Positions 46,378 through 56,510 of a stretch of DNA of 64,000 nt are shown here, in pieces; positions within the stretch are counted from its first letter, which is position 1, and the number at the start of each line of letters is the position of its first letter. The notes below the pieces were generated by a model. That model was not told the DNA's origin. It saw only the letters and a list, made by a program, of their open reading frames with translations, and did not search any database. The position numbers and the translations under genes are program-made. Source of the stretch: Roseateles puraquae (GTDB lineage Bacteria; Pseudomonadota; Gammaproteobacteria; Burkholderiales; Burkholderiaceae_C); NCBI RefSeq assembly GCF_002205845.1, contig NZ_NISI01000005.1, positions 62,001-126,000 of the forward strand, given 5' to 3'.

Positions 46378-46683
46378 GGCGTGCGGTGAGGCGGGCTCGG
46401 CCCGACCGGGTGAGGCCGAGCCCAGTCCCGGGGCTGACCCGCGCATGGCGGACTGCGACAGTCCGGTGCTCTGCGGGCATGGGAGCGAGCGAAGCCTGAA
46501 CTCTAGGTTGAAAACGATTGAAGCGATAAATATGATATTTCAGATTTCGGCAATTGTGCGCAAGGTGAGTTCGCCAGGGTGCCCACGTGCGCGGCAGCGT
46601 CCAAAGGTAAGCGCCGCCACATTTGGAAACCCAGCAAAGGCGGTTCAGGCCCTACGCTGAGGTCCAGCGAAAAGTTGTGTCCC
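46378..46683. promoter_or_regulatory. 306-base region between the receptor and response regulator genes
   Basis: Divergent promoters are expected. Around 46505-46540 it is unusually AT-rich. It contains the perfect palindrome AAATAT-G-ATATTT (46528-46540) and, on the plus strand, TAGGTTGA then GCGATAAA with spacing close to a flagellar sigma-28 promoter. The match is partial. Confidence 0.35.
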
Positions 46684-47958
46684 ATGGAGTTTTCAGAGCT
46701 GTTCACCCAGTGCGCGCGCGACGTGCTGCCTCACGCCCGCCGAAAAGGCCTGGTGACCTACGTCGACTACCGCGGCCCGCGCCTGGAGCTGGATGACCCG
46801 GGCCCTTTCCTGAAGGCGGGCATCTACCGGGTGTTGCTCGGCATCGTCGATTGTTTCGAGTCGGGCTTTTGCATGTTCAGCGTGGATGCCGCACCGCCGG
46901 TGTACGGCCGCAGCCGCATCGTTATCCATGCCGCAGGCACGGGTCGGGCCCAGCCGGCCGACGTGATGGCCGTGCTGCAGCGCCTGCAATTGGTCGAAGA
47001 AGTCGATGCCGACCCGCGCCTGGTGCCTGAGGCCTACGGCAGCTGCCCGGCCACCGGCGGCGAAGTGCAGTTCGTGGATGCCGGCCGGGACGGGCTGGTC
47101 ATTTCCTTGAGTGGCGATGTGGCGGCACTGGAGTTGCCGGTCGATCACACGCCGGATGCGGCGGGTGCCGTCGCCTGGCTGGTCAGCCAACCCGCCGGCA
47201 CGCTCGACTCGGTCGAGATTCGCCTGCGCCAGCTGGGCTGGCAGGTGCAAACGTTCGACAGCCTGGCCGCCGCCGAGGCGGCCTTGATGGACGCGGCTTC
47301 GCCTTCGCTGCTGATTGCCACCGAGCACGACGCCGACGAGCTGCCCGGGCTGGAGCGCCTCGCCCAGGGGCGGCCAGGGTTGTGGCCGGTGCTGGCCGTC
47401 GTGTCGGGCTCGCCCACGCTGCGCGCGCGCCGGCATTCGTCGGTGGACATCCGGGTGCTGCCGTTCAGCCCGCTGGAGCTGGACCGCTTCACGGCGCATG
47501 TCGACACGCGCACCTCGACCGCGCTGTCGCGCATGACCTCGCCCTCGCCGCTGTACCTGCACGAAAGCCGCCGTGTGCTGGTGGTGGACGACAACGAGGT
47601 CAACCAGATCGTCGCCCGCGGCCAGCTGGAGGCGCTGGGCTACGAAGTGGTGGTGGCGGCCGACGGCATCGAGGCCCTGGACTCCTGCTGCGACGCACCG
47701 CCCGACATGGTGCTGATGGACGTGGACATGCCCGTCATGGACGGCCTGGAGGCGAGCGAGCACCTGCGCGCCCTGCAACGCATCGGCACCCTCCCGCCGT
47801 TTCCCATCGTCGCGTCCACCGCGGGCGACAGTGACAGCCGGCGCGATGCCTGCCGGCATGCGGGCATGGATGGCTACCTGAGCAAGCCCATGGACATGCA
47901 GGCGCTGGCGGACGAACTGCACCGCGTGCTGCCAGCGCGCCCCTCCGCCGAGCTGTAG
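46684..47958 (+). CDS. response regulator with two non-canonical N-terminal modules
   Basis: 424 aa. Residues about 1-185 resemble a degenerate sensor-kinase ATPase region (LVTYVDYRGPRLELDDPGPFLKAGIYRVLLGIVD) without recognisable N and G boxes. Residues about 190-290 look like a receiver fold lacking its phospho-Asp. A complete receiver follows (about 297-415: RRVLVVDDNEVNQIV, Asp346 in MVLMDVDMPVMDG, Lys in YLSKP). No output domain and no His box, so it may be a relic of a hybrid kinase acting as a phosphate sink or scaffold. Divergent from the chemoreceptor. Confidence 0.75.
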   Translation: MEFSELFTQCARDVLPHARRKGLVTYVDYRGPRLELDDPGPFLKAGIYRVLLGIVDCFESGFCMFSVDAAPPVYGRSRIVIHAAGTGRAQPADVMAVLQRLQLVEEVDADPRLVPEAYGSCPATGGEVQFVDAGRDGLVISLSGDVAALELPVDHTPDAAGAVAWLVSQPAGTLDSVEIRLRQLGWQVQTFDSLAAAEAALMDAASPSLLIATEHDADELPGLERLAQGRPGLWPVLAVVSGSPTLRARRHSSVDIRVLPFSPLELDRFTAHVDTRTSTALSRMTSPSPLYLHESRRVLVVDDNEVNQIVARGQLEALGYEVVVAADGIEALDSCCDAPPDMVLMDVDMPVMDGLEASEHLRALQRIGTLPPFPIVASTAGDSDSRRDACRHAGMDGYLSKPMDMQALADELHRVLPARPSAEL

Positions 47959-48172
47959 CCGCGCCATCGCTGTAGGCCAGCACCGCGCTGCGGCGTCGGT
48001 CGGCGCCGCGCCTGTGGGCCTGACGCCCCGCTTTCGTGTCGATTGAAACGAAGCCGTCGGCGCACGTCGCGTCTGTGCAATCTGGGTCGCCGAGCATGAA
48101 GCCATGACATCGGCCGCCCACCTGCCGCGATAGGGTGGCAACGGCGAGTCGATGCAGTGATAGGAGCACACC

Positions 48173-48667
48173 ATGACCTCGACCCTGCAAACCCTCCCGC
48201 GTGGCTGGCGCGCCCTGGGCTGCGCTGCCATCTCTGCTGCCCTCCTGTCGGCCTGCGCCGTGCCGGTCACGCGCACTTCGCGTGTCATCGATGCGCCGGG
48301 CTATCCGCCGGTGGCCTCGGCCACCTACTTGCAATACGGCACGGTGAGCCGCATTGAAGAGATCAGCACGCATGTGGGCGACAGCGGCGGCGGGGCCGTG
48401 CTGGGTGCCGTGATCGGCGGCGTGGTGGGCAACACCATCGGCCACGGCATGGGCCGTGCTGCCGCCACGGGCCTGGGCATCTTCGGCGGCGCCGTCGTGG
48501 GCGACAACATCGAGCGCAACAACGCGGCGGCCGCCTCCAGCGTGGTCTATCGGGTGCATGTGCGCTTTGACGACGGCAGCCAGCGCAGCTTCGACTACCG
48601 CGGCCTGAATGGCCTGCGCACCGGTGAGCGGGTGCGCCTGGACCACGGCATCCTTGATCGGGCCTGA
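48173..48667 (+). CDS. outer-membrane lipoprotein with glycine-zipper 2TM domain (SlyB/Pcp-like)
   Basis: 164 aa. Lipobox LLSAC gives a lipidated Cys near residue 26. The central GGGAVLGAVIGGVVGNTIGHGMGRAAATGLGIFGGAVVG is a glycine zipper of two helices, followed by a small beta domain (YRVHVRFDDGSQRSFDY). Related SlyB-type lipoproteins stabilise the outer membrane under stress. A 214-base gap upstream shows no other gene; a GATAGGAG site precedes the start. Confidence 0.88.
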   Translation: MTSTLQTLPRGWRALGCAAISAALLSACAVPVTRTSRVIDAPGYPPVASATYLQYGTVSRIEEISTHVGDSGGGAVLGAVIGGVVGNTIGHGMGRAAATGLGIFGGAVVGDNIERNNAAAASSVVYRVHVRFDDGSQRSFDYRGLNGLRTGERVRLDHGILDRA

Positions 48668-48692
48668 GCCCCCTGCTGCCCAGGAGAACGCC

Positions 48693-50384
48693 ATGAATCG
48701 CCTTGTTCCTGTGCGCCGGCGCCGGCCGGCCTTGCATCAGACGGCCCTGGCCGTCGCGGCCGTGCTGCTGGCCGGCAGCGCCTGGGCCGACCCGCCCGCC
48801 CGCGTGGGGCGGGTGGCCTGGGTGGCGGGCGACGTGTCGCTGGCCACCGAACCTGGCGCGGCCCCCGGCAGCGCCGCGCTGAACTGGCCGGTGACCACGG
48901 GCAATGTGCTCAGCACCGGGCCTTCGGGCCGGGCGGAGGTCACGATCGGCTCCACCGCCATCGACCTGGACGTGGGCACCGAGGTGGACGTGGAGCAGCT
49001 CGACGACGCCCAGATGCGCCTGCGCGTGATGCGCGGCAGCGTGGCCGTGCGCGTCAGCGACCCGCAGGACGCCACCATGCTGGTCGTGCAGACACCGCTG
49101 GGCCGCTTCACCGAGCCGCAGCCGGCGCAGTTGCGCGTGGACGTGAACGGCCCGTCGGTGGACGGCACGGCCTGGCGGGGCAACGTGAACTTCACTGCCG
49201 ACAGCGGTGCGAGCTACACCTTCACGCAAGGCCAGCATGCACGCCTCGGCCAGGCAGGCAGCGGCCTGAGCATGCAGCTGCTGGATGCGCGGCCCGACGA
49301 CTTCCAGCACTTCGTGCAGGCCCGCGCCGGCGCCCGGCCGGTGGTGGCGGCCAGCCGCTATGTGTCGCCCGCGATGACCGGCGCCGACACGCTGGACAGC
49401 TATGGCCAATGGACCAGCAGCCCTGACTACGGGCCGGTCTGGGTGCCGCAGGTGGCGGCCGACTGGGCGCCCTACCGCTACGGCCATTGGTCCTGGGTGT
49501 CGCCCTGGGGCTGGACCTGGGTGGACGATGCGCCCTGGGGCTTCGCACCCTTCCACTACGGCCGCTGGGCGATGTGGCAGGGCCGCTGGGCGTGGGTGCC
49601 GGGCACCTACGTCGCGCGGCCGGTGTATGCGCCGGCCCTGGTGGCCTGGACGAGCGCGGTGCCGGCGCCGGGCGTGTCGCTGAGCATCAGCGTGGGCAGC
49701 AACGTGGGCTGGGTGCCGCTGGCGCCGCGCGAGGTGTACGTGCCGCCGTACGCGGTGTCCAACACCTATGTGCGCAACGTCAACATCACCCACGTCACCA
49801 ACATCACCGAGATCGAGAACGTCACGCGCGTGGTGAACCAGCAGCGCGTGGCCGCGCCCACGGCCGGCACGGTGGCCGGCCGTCAACTGGCTTTCGCGGC
49901 CAACCCGCGTGCGGTCACCAGCCTGCCGGTGCAGGCGCTGCAGGCGCACCAGCATGTGGCCGAGCATGCGGTGCCCGTCGCGATGACGGCGGCGCCGGGC
50001 ATGCCGCATCCACCGGCCCAGGCCATGGCCATGGCGCAGGCGGAAGGGCATCCCCCGGAGGTTCAGCAGGTGCCGCCACCGCAGTTGCACCCGATGCCGC
50101 AGTCGACAAGCCATGCGCAAGCTGTGAATCCCGCTGCGCCGGGGCTGGCCCCGATGCCCCGGCGGATGCCGGATCACGAACCGCTGCATGAACCGCCGCA
50201 CGAACCCGCTCATCCGGTGCATGCGATGCGCGACGTGACGCCGCCGCATGCCGTCGCACCCCCGCAGCCGGTGCACCCGCAGCCGCCCCACCGCGCCGAG
50301 CCGCCGCGCCCGGCGGAGGCACCGCATGCGCATCCCGAGCACGAACACCGCGAGCATCACGAGCGGCCGAACGAGCCCCGCTGA
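48693..50384 (+). CDS. FecR-like/DUF6600 secreted protein with His/Pro-rich tail
   Basis: 563 aa. Signal peptide (ALAVAAVLLAGSAWA), a FecR-type domain (about 35-200: GRVAWVAGDVSLATEPG, LSTGPSGRAEVTIGSTAIDLDVGTEVDV), then a Trp-rich segment with repeated YGHWSWVSPWGWTWVDDAPWG-like units (DUF6600), and a C-terminal 130 residues of Pro and His (HEPLHEPPHEPAHP, HEHREHHER). The His tail could bind metal. Periplasmic or surface location inferred. It follows the lipoprotein gene by 25 bases and is probably co-transcribed. Confidence 0.82.
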   Translation: MNRLVPVRRRRPALHQTALAVAAVLLAGSAWADPPARVGRVAWVAGDVSLATEPGAAPGSAALNWPVTTGNVLSTGPSGRAEVTIGSTAIDLDVGTEVDVEQLDDAQMRLRVMRGSVAVRVSDPQDATMLVVQTPLGRFTEPQPAQLRVDVNGPSVDGTAWRGNVNFTADSGASYTFTQGQHARLGQAGSGLSMQLLDARPDDFQHFVQARAGARPVVAASRYVSPAMTGADTLDSYGQWTSSPDYGPVWVPQVAADWAPYRYGHWSWVSPWGWTWVDDAPWGFAPFHYGRWAMWQGRWAWVPGTYVARPVYAPALVAWTSAVPAPGVSLSISVGSNVGWVPLAPREVYVPPYAVSNTYVRNVNITHVTNITEIENVTRVVNQQRVAAPTAGTVAGRQLAFAANPRAVTSLPVQALQAHQHVAEHAVPVAMTAAPGMPHPPAQAMAMAQAEGHPPEVQQVPPPQLHPMPQSTSHAQAVNPAAPGLAPMPRRMPDHEPLHEPPHEPAHPVHAMRDVTPPHAVAPPQPVHPQPPHRAEPPRPAEAPHAHPEHEHREHHERPNEPR

Positions 50385-50488
50385 CGGCCGGCGGCTGTCG
50401 CGTGGGCGTTGAAAACTGTCGTTTGCGCGGGCGCGTGGCGGCGGGCATGGATCTACGCTCGGGGCCTCGTCTCGAGCTGGAGTTGCCC

Positions 50489-50866
50489 ATGCCCGCGCCC
50501 TTGCGCCATTTCGCAATCAATGCCGCCGACGTCGACCGTGCCAAGGCCTTTTATGAGGCGGTATTCGGTTGGCGCATCGAGCCCTGGGGTCCGCCTGATT
50601 TCTATCAAGTGAAGGATGCGGGCCAAGGCTTGCTGGGTGCCTTGCAGGCACGCCGCGAGATCGTTGCGGGCAAGCCGATGTTCGGGTTCGAAGCCAGTTT
50701 CGGCGTCGAGGACCTGCAGGCCACCATCCAGGCCATCATGACCGCGGGTGGTCGCATCGTCATGCAGCCCTATCGCATCGACGGTGTGGGCGAACTGATC
50801 TTCTTCGAAGACACCGAAGGCAATCTGGCCGGCGCAATGCAGTACGTGCCCGGCTTCTTCGATTGA
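50489..50866 (+). CDS. VOC-superfamily protein (glyoxalase/bleomycin-resistance fold)
   Basis: 125 aa, start at 50489 with a GGAG site 7 bases away. The paired beta-alpha-beta units begin RHFAINAADVDRAKAFYEAVFGWRIEPWG and end EDTEGNLAGAMQYV. The Glu in FFEDTEGN and the His in RHFAIN are where metal ligands usually sit. The substrate cannot be assigned. Its stop overlaps the following regulator's start (TTGA). Confidence 0.85.
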   Translation: MPAPLRHFAINAADVDRAKAFYEAVFGWRIEPWGPPDFYQVKDAGQGLLGALQARREIVAGKPMFGFEASFGVEDLQATIQAIMTAGGRIVMQPYRIDGVGELIFFEDTEGNLAGAMQYVPGFFD

Positions 50867-51627
50867 CCGCGCTCGCGTCCGACCTCGTGGTGCGGTCGCT
50901 GGCCGTCACCTTCCGTTCGGGCACGACGATCGCTGAGCATCGCCATCGCTGGGGTCAACTGGTCGTGGTGGCCCGTGGCGCCATGCGCGTGACCGCAGTG
51001 AGTCAGGTGTGGATTACGCCCCCCACGCGGGCGCTGTGGTTGCCCGCAGGCGTGCCGCATCGGTTGTGTGCCGTGGGGGCCGAGGTGGCGCTGCGCACCC
51101 TCTATCTTGCCGAGCCGCTGTCGCAGGCCCTGCCAGCGCAGCCGAGCGTGCGCGAGGTGTCGCCGTTGCTGCGCGAGCTGGTGCTGCACATCTTGTCCTT
51201 GGGCATGCTGGTGGGTAGCCAGCCAGCGCAGGCGCGGCTGGCTCAAGTGCTGGTGGACTTGGTGGCGCAGGCCGGTGCCGTCGACCTGCAGTTGCCGATG
51301 CCGGCCGATCCGCGTGCCCGTGCGCTGGCAGACCGACTGCTGGCGCAGCCCGGTGAGCGCGTCGCGCTGGCTGCATTGGCAGACAACGTCGGTGCCAGCC
51401 TGCGAACTCTGCAACGGGCTTTCGCTCGCGAGACTGGCCTGCCCATCGAGGCTTGGCGCAGCAAGGCCAGTTTGCTCCATGCCGCTGCACTTCTGGCCGA
51501 AGGCGCCAGCGTCACCGAGGCCGCGGGCGATGCAGGTTGGCAGAGCCTGGCGGGCTTCGGCGCTGCGTTCCGACAAGTGTTCGGCATGACCCCGGGCCGC
51601 TACCGCGCGCGGCGAGACCAAGCATAA
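50863..51627 (+). CDS. AraC-family regulator with cupin N-terminus
   Basis: 254 aa from a TTG at 50863 overlapping the VOC gene stop. The N-terminal half is a small cupin sensor (TIAEHRHRWGQLVVVARGAMRV, WLPAGVPHRLCAVG). The C-terminal 100 residues are the AraC double helix-turn-helix (LAALADNVGASLRTLQRAFARETGLPIEAWRSKA, then GWQSLAGFGAAFRQVFGMTPGRYRARR). Coupling to the VOC gene suggests that pair is its regulon. Confidence 0.87.
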   Translation: MTALASDLVVRSLAVTFRSGTTIAEHRHRWGQLVVVARGAMRVTAVSQVWITPPTRALWLPAGVPHRLCAVGAEVALRTLYLAEPLSQALPAQPSVREVSPLLRELVLHILSLGMLVGSQPAQARLAQVLVDLVAQAGAVDLQLPMPADPRARALADRLLAQPGERVALAALADNVGASLRTLQRAFARETGLPIEAWRSKASLLHAAALLAEGASVTEAAGDAGWQSLAGFGAAFRQVFGMTPGRYRARRDQA

Positions 51628-51654
51628 AAAAGGCCCACCTCATCGAGGTGGGCC
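51626..51654 (-). terminator. rho-independent terminator after the porin gene
   Basis: Minus strand GGCCCACCTC, 3-base loop, GAGGTGGGCC, then TTTTTT: a perfect 10-bp stem. Lies 60 bases past the porin stop. Confidence 0.85.
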
Positions 51655-51713
51655 AAAGGAACGCGGGGATGGGATCGCGTGCCTAGGAGGACAGGAGAGC
51701 TACGGTGCGTCGA

Positions 51714-52790
51714 TCAGAAGCTGTGGCGGATGCCGGCCACGAACTCGGTCAGGTTGCGGTTGTTGGCATCGGTCAGGCCAACGGGGATGGTGCCCGCGGC
51801 GCGATCGACATAGCCAATGCCGTCGTTCTTGAAGCGCGTGACCGAGCTGTACAGCGCGGTGCGCTTGGACAGGTCGTACTGGTAGCCCACACCGAAGGCC
51901 TGGGTCTTGCCGTCAGGCAGCGCGCCGGCGTTCTTGCTCTCGACGTACTGGCCCTTGAACTGGTGCTGGCCCAGGCGGTAGCTGGCGCCCAGCCAGTAGC
52001 CCTTGCCGTCTTGGTTGGCCACGCTGCGGTCGTTGACTTCCATCACGCCGCCGTTGAAGCGGAAGCTGTTCCAGTCATAGGCGGCGGCGGCCGACACGGT
52101 GCGGCGGTTCTGGCCCAGCACATCGGCCTTGTCGTCGACCATCGAGACCATGGCATCGACGCCGTAGCCGGTGTAGCGGCCATAGATGTCGGCCACGCGG
52201 TTGCCCTTGGTGCCGCCCGTCACTTCGCCCATGCCCCACAGGGCGCCGGCGCTGAAGCCGCCGTAGTTGGCTGATTCGAGCTTGACCGAGTTGTTGACCC
52301 GTGCCGGGCCGCCGTTGCCGGTGGCGGAGCTGGTGCTGCCGCGCACGGGCTCATAGCCGCCGAAGCCGCCGATCACGGCGGTGCTCGCGCCGCTGGCGAC
52401 GTTGGAGAACTGGCTGAACTGGTCGGTCAGGGTGTAGAGGCTGCTGTACTGGCGGCCGAGCGACACATTGCCGTAGGGCGTGCCCAGGCCCACATACGCC
52501 TGGCGGCCCCAGAAGGTGCCTTGGCCGTAAGTGCCGTCATCGAGGTTCAGGCCCGACTCGAGCGTGAAGAAGGCGCGCAGGCCGCCACCGAGGTCTTCCT
52601 GGCCACGCACGCCGAGGCGCGAGCCCGAAAGGCCGCCGGACTGCACGCGGGTCTGCGTGGCGGCACCGTCGAGCACCTGCACGTTGGCGTCGACCGTGCC
52701 GTAGAGGGTGACCTGGCCCGAGGACTGGGCGAAGGCGGCAGAGCTGGCAGCCAGGGCCAGGGCGGAAAGAGCGAAAGTCTTGGTCTTCAT
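51714..52790 (-). CDS. OmpC-type general porin
   Basis: 358 aa. Signal peptide (TKTFALSALALAASSAAFAQ), then SSGQVTLYGTVDANVQVLDG, the standard opening of 16-strand Gram-negative porins in Burkholderiales, RLGVRGQEDLGGGLRAFFTLESGLN, and a C-terminal Phe (IRHSF) for outer-membrane insertion. Forms a trimeric diffusion pore. The ATG at 52790 is chosen because AAGGA lies eight bases upstream; ATG 52796 is possible. Has a strong terminator. Confidence 0.95.
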   Translation of the reverse strand: MKTKTFALSALALAASSAAFAQSSGQVTLYGTVDANVQVLDGAATQTRVQSGGLSGSRLGVRGQEDLGGGLRAFFTLESGLNLDDGTYGQGTFWGRQAYVGLGTPYGNVSLGRQYSSLYTLTDQFSQFSNVASGASTAVIGGFGGYEPVRGSTSSATGNGGPARVNNSVKLESANYGGFSAGALWGMGEVTGGTKGNRVADIYGRYTGYGVDAMVSMVDDKADVLGQNRRTVSAAAAYDWNSFRFNGGVMEVNDRSVANQDGKGYWLGASYRLGQHQFKGQYVESKNAGALPDGKTQAFGVGYQYDLSKRTALYSSVTRFKNDGIGYVDRAAGTIPVGLTDANNRNLTEFVAGIRHSF

Positions 52791-52950
52791 GAACATGTCC
52801 TTCAATGGCTGGCGGTACCGATGGGCTACCGCACGGGTCAGCACATCGGGGGCGTCAGCCGGATCAAAAGGCGTCGGTGCTGGAACGCACTGTTGCGCCT
52901 TTGCGGTCAATCACGGCGCGCCGCCCAGGCCACGCCGCGAGTGGCAACAC

Positions 52951-53490
52951 TCAGTAATTCAGCTTCAGGCCGACGAAGGTCGCGCCCACGTTGGGCTTGC
53001 TGTCGAAGGCATTGGTGAAGTGATAGCGGTCGTAGCCCACGCGCAGGGCCATGGCGCTGTTGAGGTCGTACTGCACACCCACACCGGCCTTCAAGGCCGG
53101 GCTGGTGTCACGTGCGGTGGGCGTGGTCAGCCGCGCCTCGGCCACGCCGACACTGCCCAGCAGCGACCAGCCTTGCGCCACCGGCAGGCTGGCCACCCCG
53201 TCCACACCGACGCCGTAGATGCGTGCGGACCCGTCGCCGGTGGTCGTGCTGCGGCCGAGGTGGAAGGCGTTGCCTTCGATCGCGAAGTTGGGCGTGAGCT
53301 GGTAGCCGCCATAGAGCTTGGTAGCGACGCCGCGGCCGCCACCGTCACCGCTGCCGTAGCCGTTGATGGTGTTGCTGTACTGCGGCGCGCCGAGGGCGCC
53401 ACCCACGTAAAGGCCTTCAGCATGTGCGCCGGCCATGGCGGCCATGAGGGCGAGAGCCAGGGCGGGGCGGGTCAGGCGGGGGTACTGCAT
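52951..53490 (-). CDS. small outer-membrane beta-barrel protein
   Basis: 179 aa with signal peptide (LALALMAAMAGAHA) and an eight-strand barrel pattern (GLYVGGALGAPQYSN, KLYGGYQLTPNFAIEGNAFHLG, ALRVGYDRYHF, and the terminal FVGLKLNY with C-terminal aromatic residue). Similar to the OmpA-transmembrane/OMP_b-brl family. Start has an AAAGGA site. Upstream of, and on the same strand as, the porin; 160 bases separate them. Confidence 0.82.
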   Translation of the reverse strand: MQYPRLTRPALALALMAAMAGAHAEGLYVGGALGAPQYSNTINGYGSGDGGGRGVATKLYGGYQLTPNFAIEGNAFHLGRSTTTGDGSARIYGVGVDGVASLPVAQGWSLLGSVGVAEARLTTPTARDTSPALKAGVGVQYDLNSAMALRVGYDRYHFTNAFDSKPNVGATFVGLKLNY

Positions 53491-53593
53491 CTTGAGTCCT
53501 TTCGAGATCAGGTTCCAGTCGCGGCGCAGTGCCGCGATGGAGCCAGTCTCTGAGGGCTGTTGCGAGTTCCGATGACTCGCGCGCGTCGGCAGA

Positions 53594-55690
53594 TTACGAC
53601 TGCAACGAAGCGCGCAACACGCGCTGCAGGGCCAGCGCGAGCTCCCGCGTGGTGAGCGGCTTGCGGAGCACCGCGCTCACACCGGCCTGCGCAGCGCGGG
53701 CCTCGAAGTCGTCGCCACCGTAACCGCTGTACAGCACCACCGGCAGCCCCGGTCGCAAGGCGCGTGCCTCGCGGGCGAGTGTGGTGCCGGTCATGTCGGG
53801 CATGACTTCGTCGGTCAGCAGCAGGTCGAAGGCCTGCCCGTCGTCGCGCAGGGCCTGCAGCGCCGCCTGGGCGGACACCGTGCCCCGTGGCTCGTAGCCC
53901 AGCTCGGCGAGCAGGTCTTCGGCCAGTTCAACCAGGGCTGGGTCGTCATCGACGACGAGCACGGTCTGACCCTGGCCTTGAGGCAGTTCCTGCCGTTCGA
54001 GGGCGCGGTCTTCCGGCGGGTCATCGCAGACCGGCAGCCACAGCGTGAATCGACTGCCGCGGCCCGGTGCGCTGTTCACGTCGATGGCGCCGCCCAGATC
54101 CTTCACCACCCCATGCACCACGGCCAAGCCGATGCCCGAGCCGCCCTGGCGGCCTTTGGTGGTGAAGAAGGGCTCGAACAGATGCGCCACCACGTCCGGC
54201 CCCATGCCGAGCCCTGTGTCCTGGACCTGCAGGCGCAGGTAGCGGCCCGCCGGCAGGATCTCGTCGTAGGCCTGCTGTGGGCGAGACAGCTGCAAGGCGT
54301 CGAGGCTCACGCTCAGCAGGCCGCCCTCGGTCATGGCCTGCAGTGCGTTGGTGCACAGGTTCATCACGGCTTGGTAGGTGGCCGTGGGGTCACCGCGCAC
54401 GGCGAGCGCCGGGGCCTGCAGCGACGATTGCAGTTGCACGGCCGCCGGCATGGCACCGGCCAGGTGGTCGAGCACCTCCTGCACCAGCGGCTGCAGCGCA
54501 AAGCTCACGCTGCGACGGGGCTGGCCGCGGCTGAAGGCCAGGATGCGCTCCACCTGCTGCCGACCGCGTTCGGCCGCTTGCAGCACGTGGTCCAGATGTC
54601 GGGCCTGCCGGCTGCCGTCGGCAGCGGCCTGCCGGGCCATCTCGCCAAAGCCCACCAGCGCCGCGAGCACGTTGTTGAAGTCGTGTGCCACGCCACCGGC
54701 CAGATGCCCCAGGGCTTCGAGCTTGCGGGCACGGGTCAGGCGTTGCTGCAGGGCCTCCACGCGCAATTGCTCGCGCGCCATGCGCCAGCCCACGGCCAAC
54801 GTGACCGCCAGCATGGCCAGCACGAAGGCGCCGACCAGCCAGGCCAGCTCGTTCCAGCTCGACAGCACCGCGCCTTGCTCCCGCCATACCGCTTGCAGCA
54901 GCGGGTAGGGTCGCAGCGGGGCAGTCGCCACCAACAGGCCGTCCACACCCTGGCTGCGCCGGGCGCCCGGTGCGCGCGCGCCTTCCTTCGGTGGGCCCAG
55001 TGCCTGACGCAACGCCTCCGGGACGGCCTGGGCCTGGCGCGGCGCCAGCGGCATCAGCGAGCGGCCATCGGCACTGGGCCGCAGCAGGGCCTGCTGCACA
55101 TCGCGGTCTCGCGCGAGCCGGGCCGGGCCACCGGCCAGAAAGTCGGGGTCGGCCACCAGCACCACCACGCCGGCAAAGCGGTCGGCCGCATCCCGCCAGC
55201 CCATGGACACACCAATGGCCGGCAGCCCGTCGCCCGAGGCGATGTAGGGCTCGCTCAGGAACAGCCGCGGCGGCCCCTCCTGCTGGGCGGCGGCAAAGAA
55301 GTCGCGCTCCGCGACGCTGGTGGGCAGGTCGGCCGTGCTGTCGCGCGAGGTGGCCAGGCGCCGGCCGTCGGCACCGAAGATGCTGATGGCCCGGTAGCCC
55401 GGCAGCAGACGGGCGCGCTCGCGCAGCACCGCCGTCACCTGCGGCCCGGTGGCCGGCATGATCCCGCGGGCGAGTTCGTCGGTGGTGGTGGTGAGCACCA
55501 CCTGGCCGATGTCCAGGCTGCGCTCGGCCTGGCGGGCCATGGCATCGGCCAGTGCGTCCAGCATGCGGGCTTCGGCGGCCAGCGCCTGCTCACGCAGCAG
55601 CCACAGGCCGCCAGCCACCAGCACGGCAAAGACGAGTTCGGCGGCCAGCAGCACGCGCAGCCAGCCTGGGCGCAAGGTTGTCAGGGGCAT
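53594..55690 (-). CDS. hybrid sensor histidine kinase with C-terminal receiver
   Basis: 698 aa. Membrane segment 1 (about 11-32), a dCache-like periplasmic sensor (about 33-280, with YRAISIFGADGRRLATSRD and FLSEPYIASGDGLPAIGVSMGW), membrane segment 2 (about 281-301), HisKA with His336 in GGVAHDFNN, HATPase with NLCTNALQAM (N box) and DTGLGM (G1), then a receiver (LVVDDDP and LLLTDEVMPDMTG). Sensor architecture suggests a small extracellular ligand. Divergent from the OmpR-type regulator, its probable partner. Confidence 0.92.
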   Translation of the reverse strand: MPLTTLRPGWLRVLLAAELVFAVLVAGGLWLLREQALAAEARMLDALADAMARQAERSLDIGQVVLTTTTDELARGIMPATGPQVTAVLRERARLLPGYRAISIFGADGRRLATSRDSTADLPTSVAERDFFAAAQQEGPPRLFLSEPYIASGDGLPAIGVSMGWRDAADRFAGVVVLVADPDFLAGGPARLARDRDVQQALLRPSADGRSLMPLAPRQAQAVPEALRQALGPPKEGARAPGARRSQGVDGLLVATAPLRPYPLLQAVWREQGAVLSSWNELAWLVGAFVLAMLAVTLAVGWRMAREQLRVEALQQRLTRARKLEALGHLAGGVAHDFNNVLAALVGFGEMARQAAADGSRQARHLDHVLQAAERGRQQVERILAFSRGQPRRSVSFALQPLVQEVLDHLAGAMPAAVQLQSSLQAPALAVRGDPTATYQAVMNLCTNALQAMTEGGLLSVSLDALQLSRPQQAYDEILPAGRYLRLQVQDTGLGMGPDVVAHLFEPFFTTKGRQGGSGIGLAVVHGVVKDLGGAIDVNSAPGRGSRFTLWLPVCDDPPEDRALERQELPQGQGQTVLVVDDDPALVELAEDLLAELGYEPRGTVSAQAALQALRDDGQAFDLLLTDEVMPDMTGTTLAREARALRPGLPVVLYSGYGGDDFEARAAQAGVSAVLRKPLTTRELALALQRVLRASLQS

Positions 55691-55755
55691 GTGCGCGCTA
55701 AAGTCGCCAGCCCGCAAGAGCGAATGACCATCGCTGGATTAGAGCGCAACCCCTC

Positions 55756-56499
<744 letters not shown>

Positions 56500-56510
56500 C
56501 GCCGTCGGGC

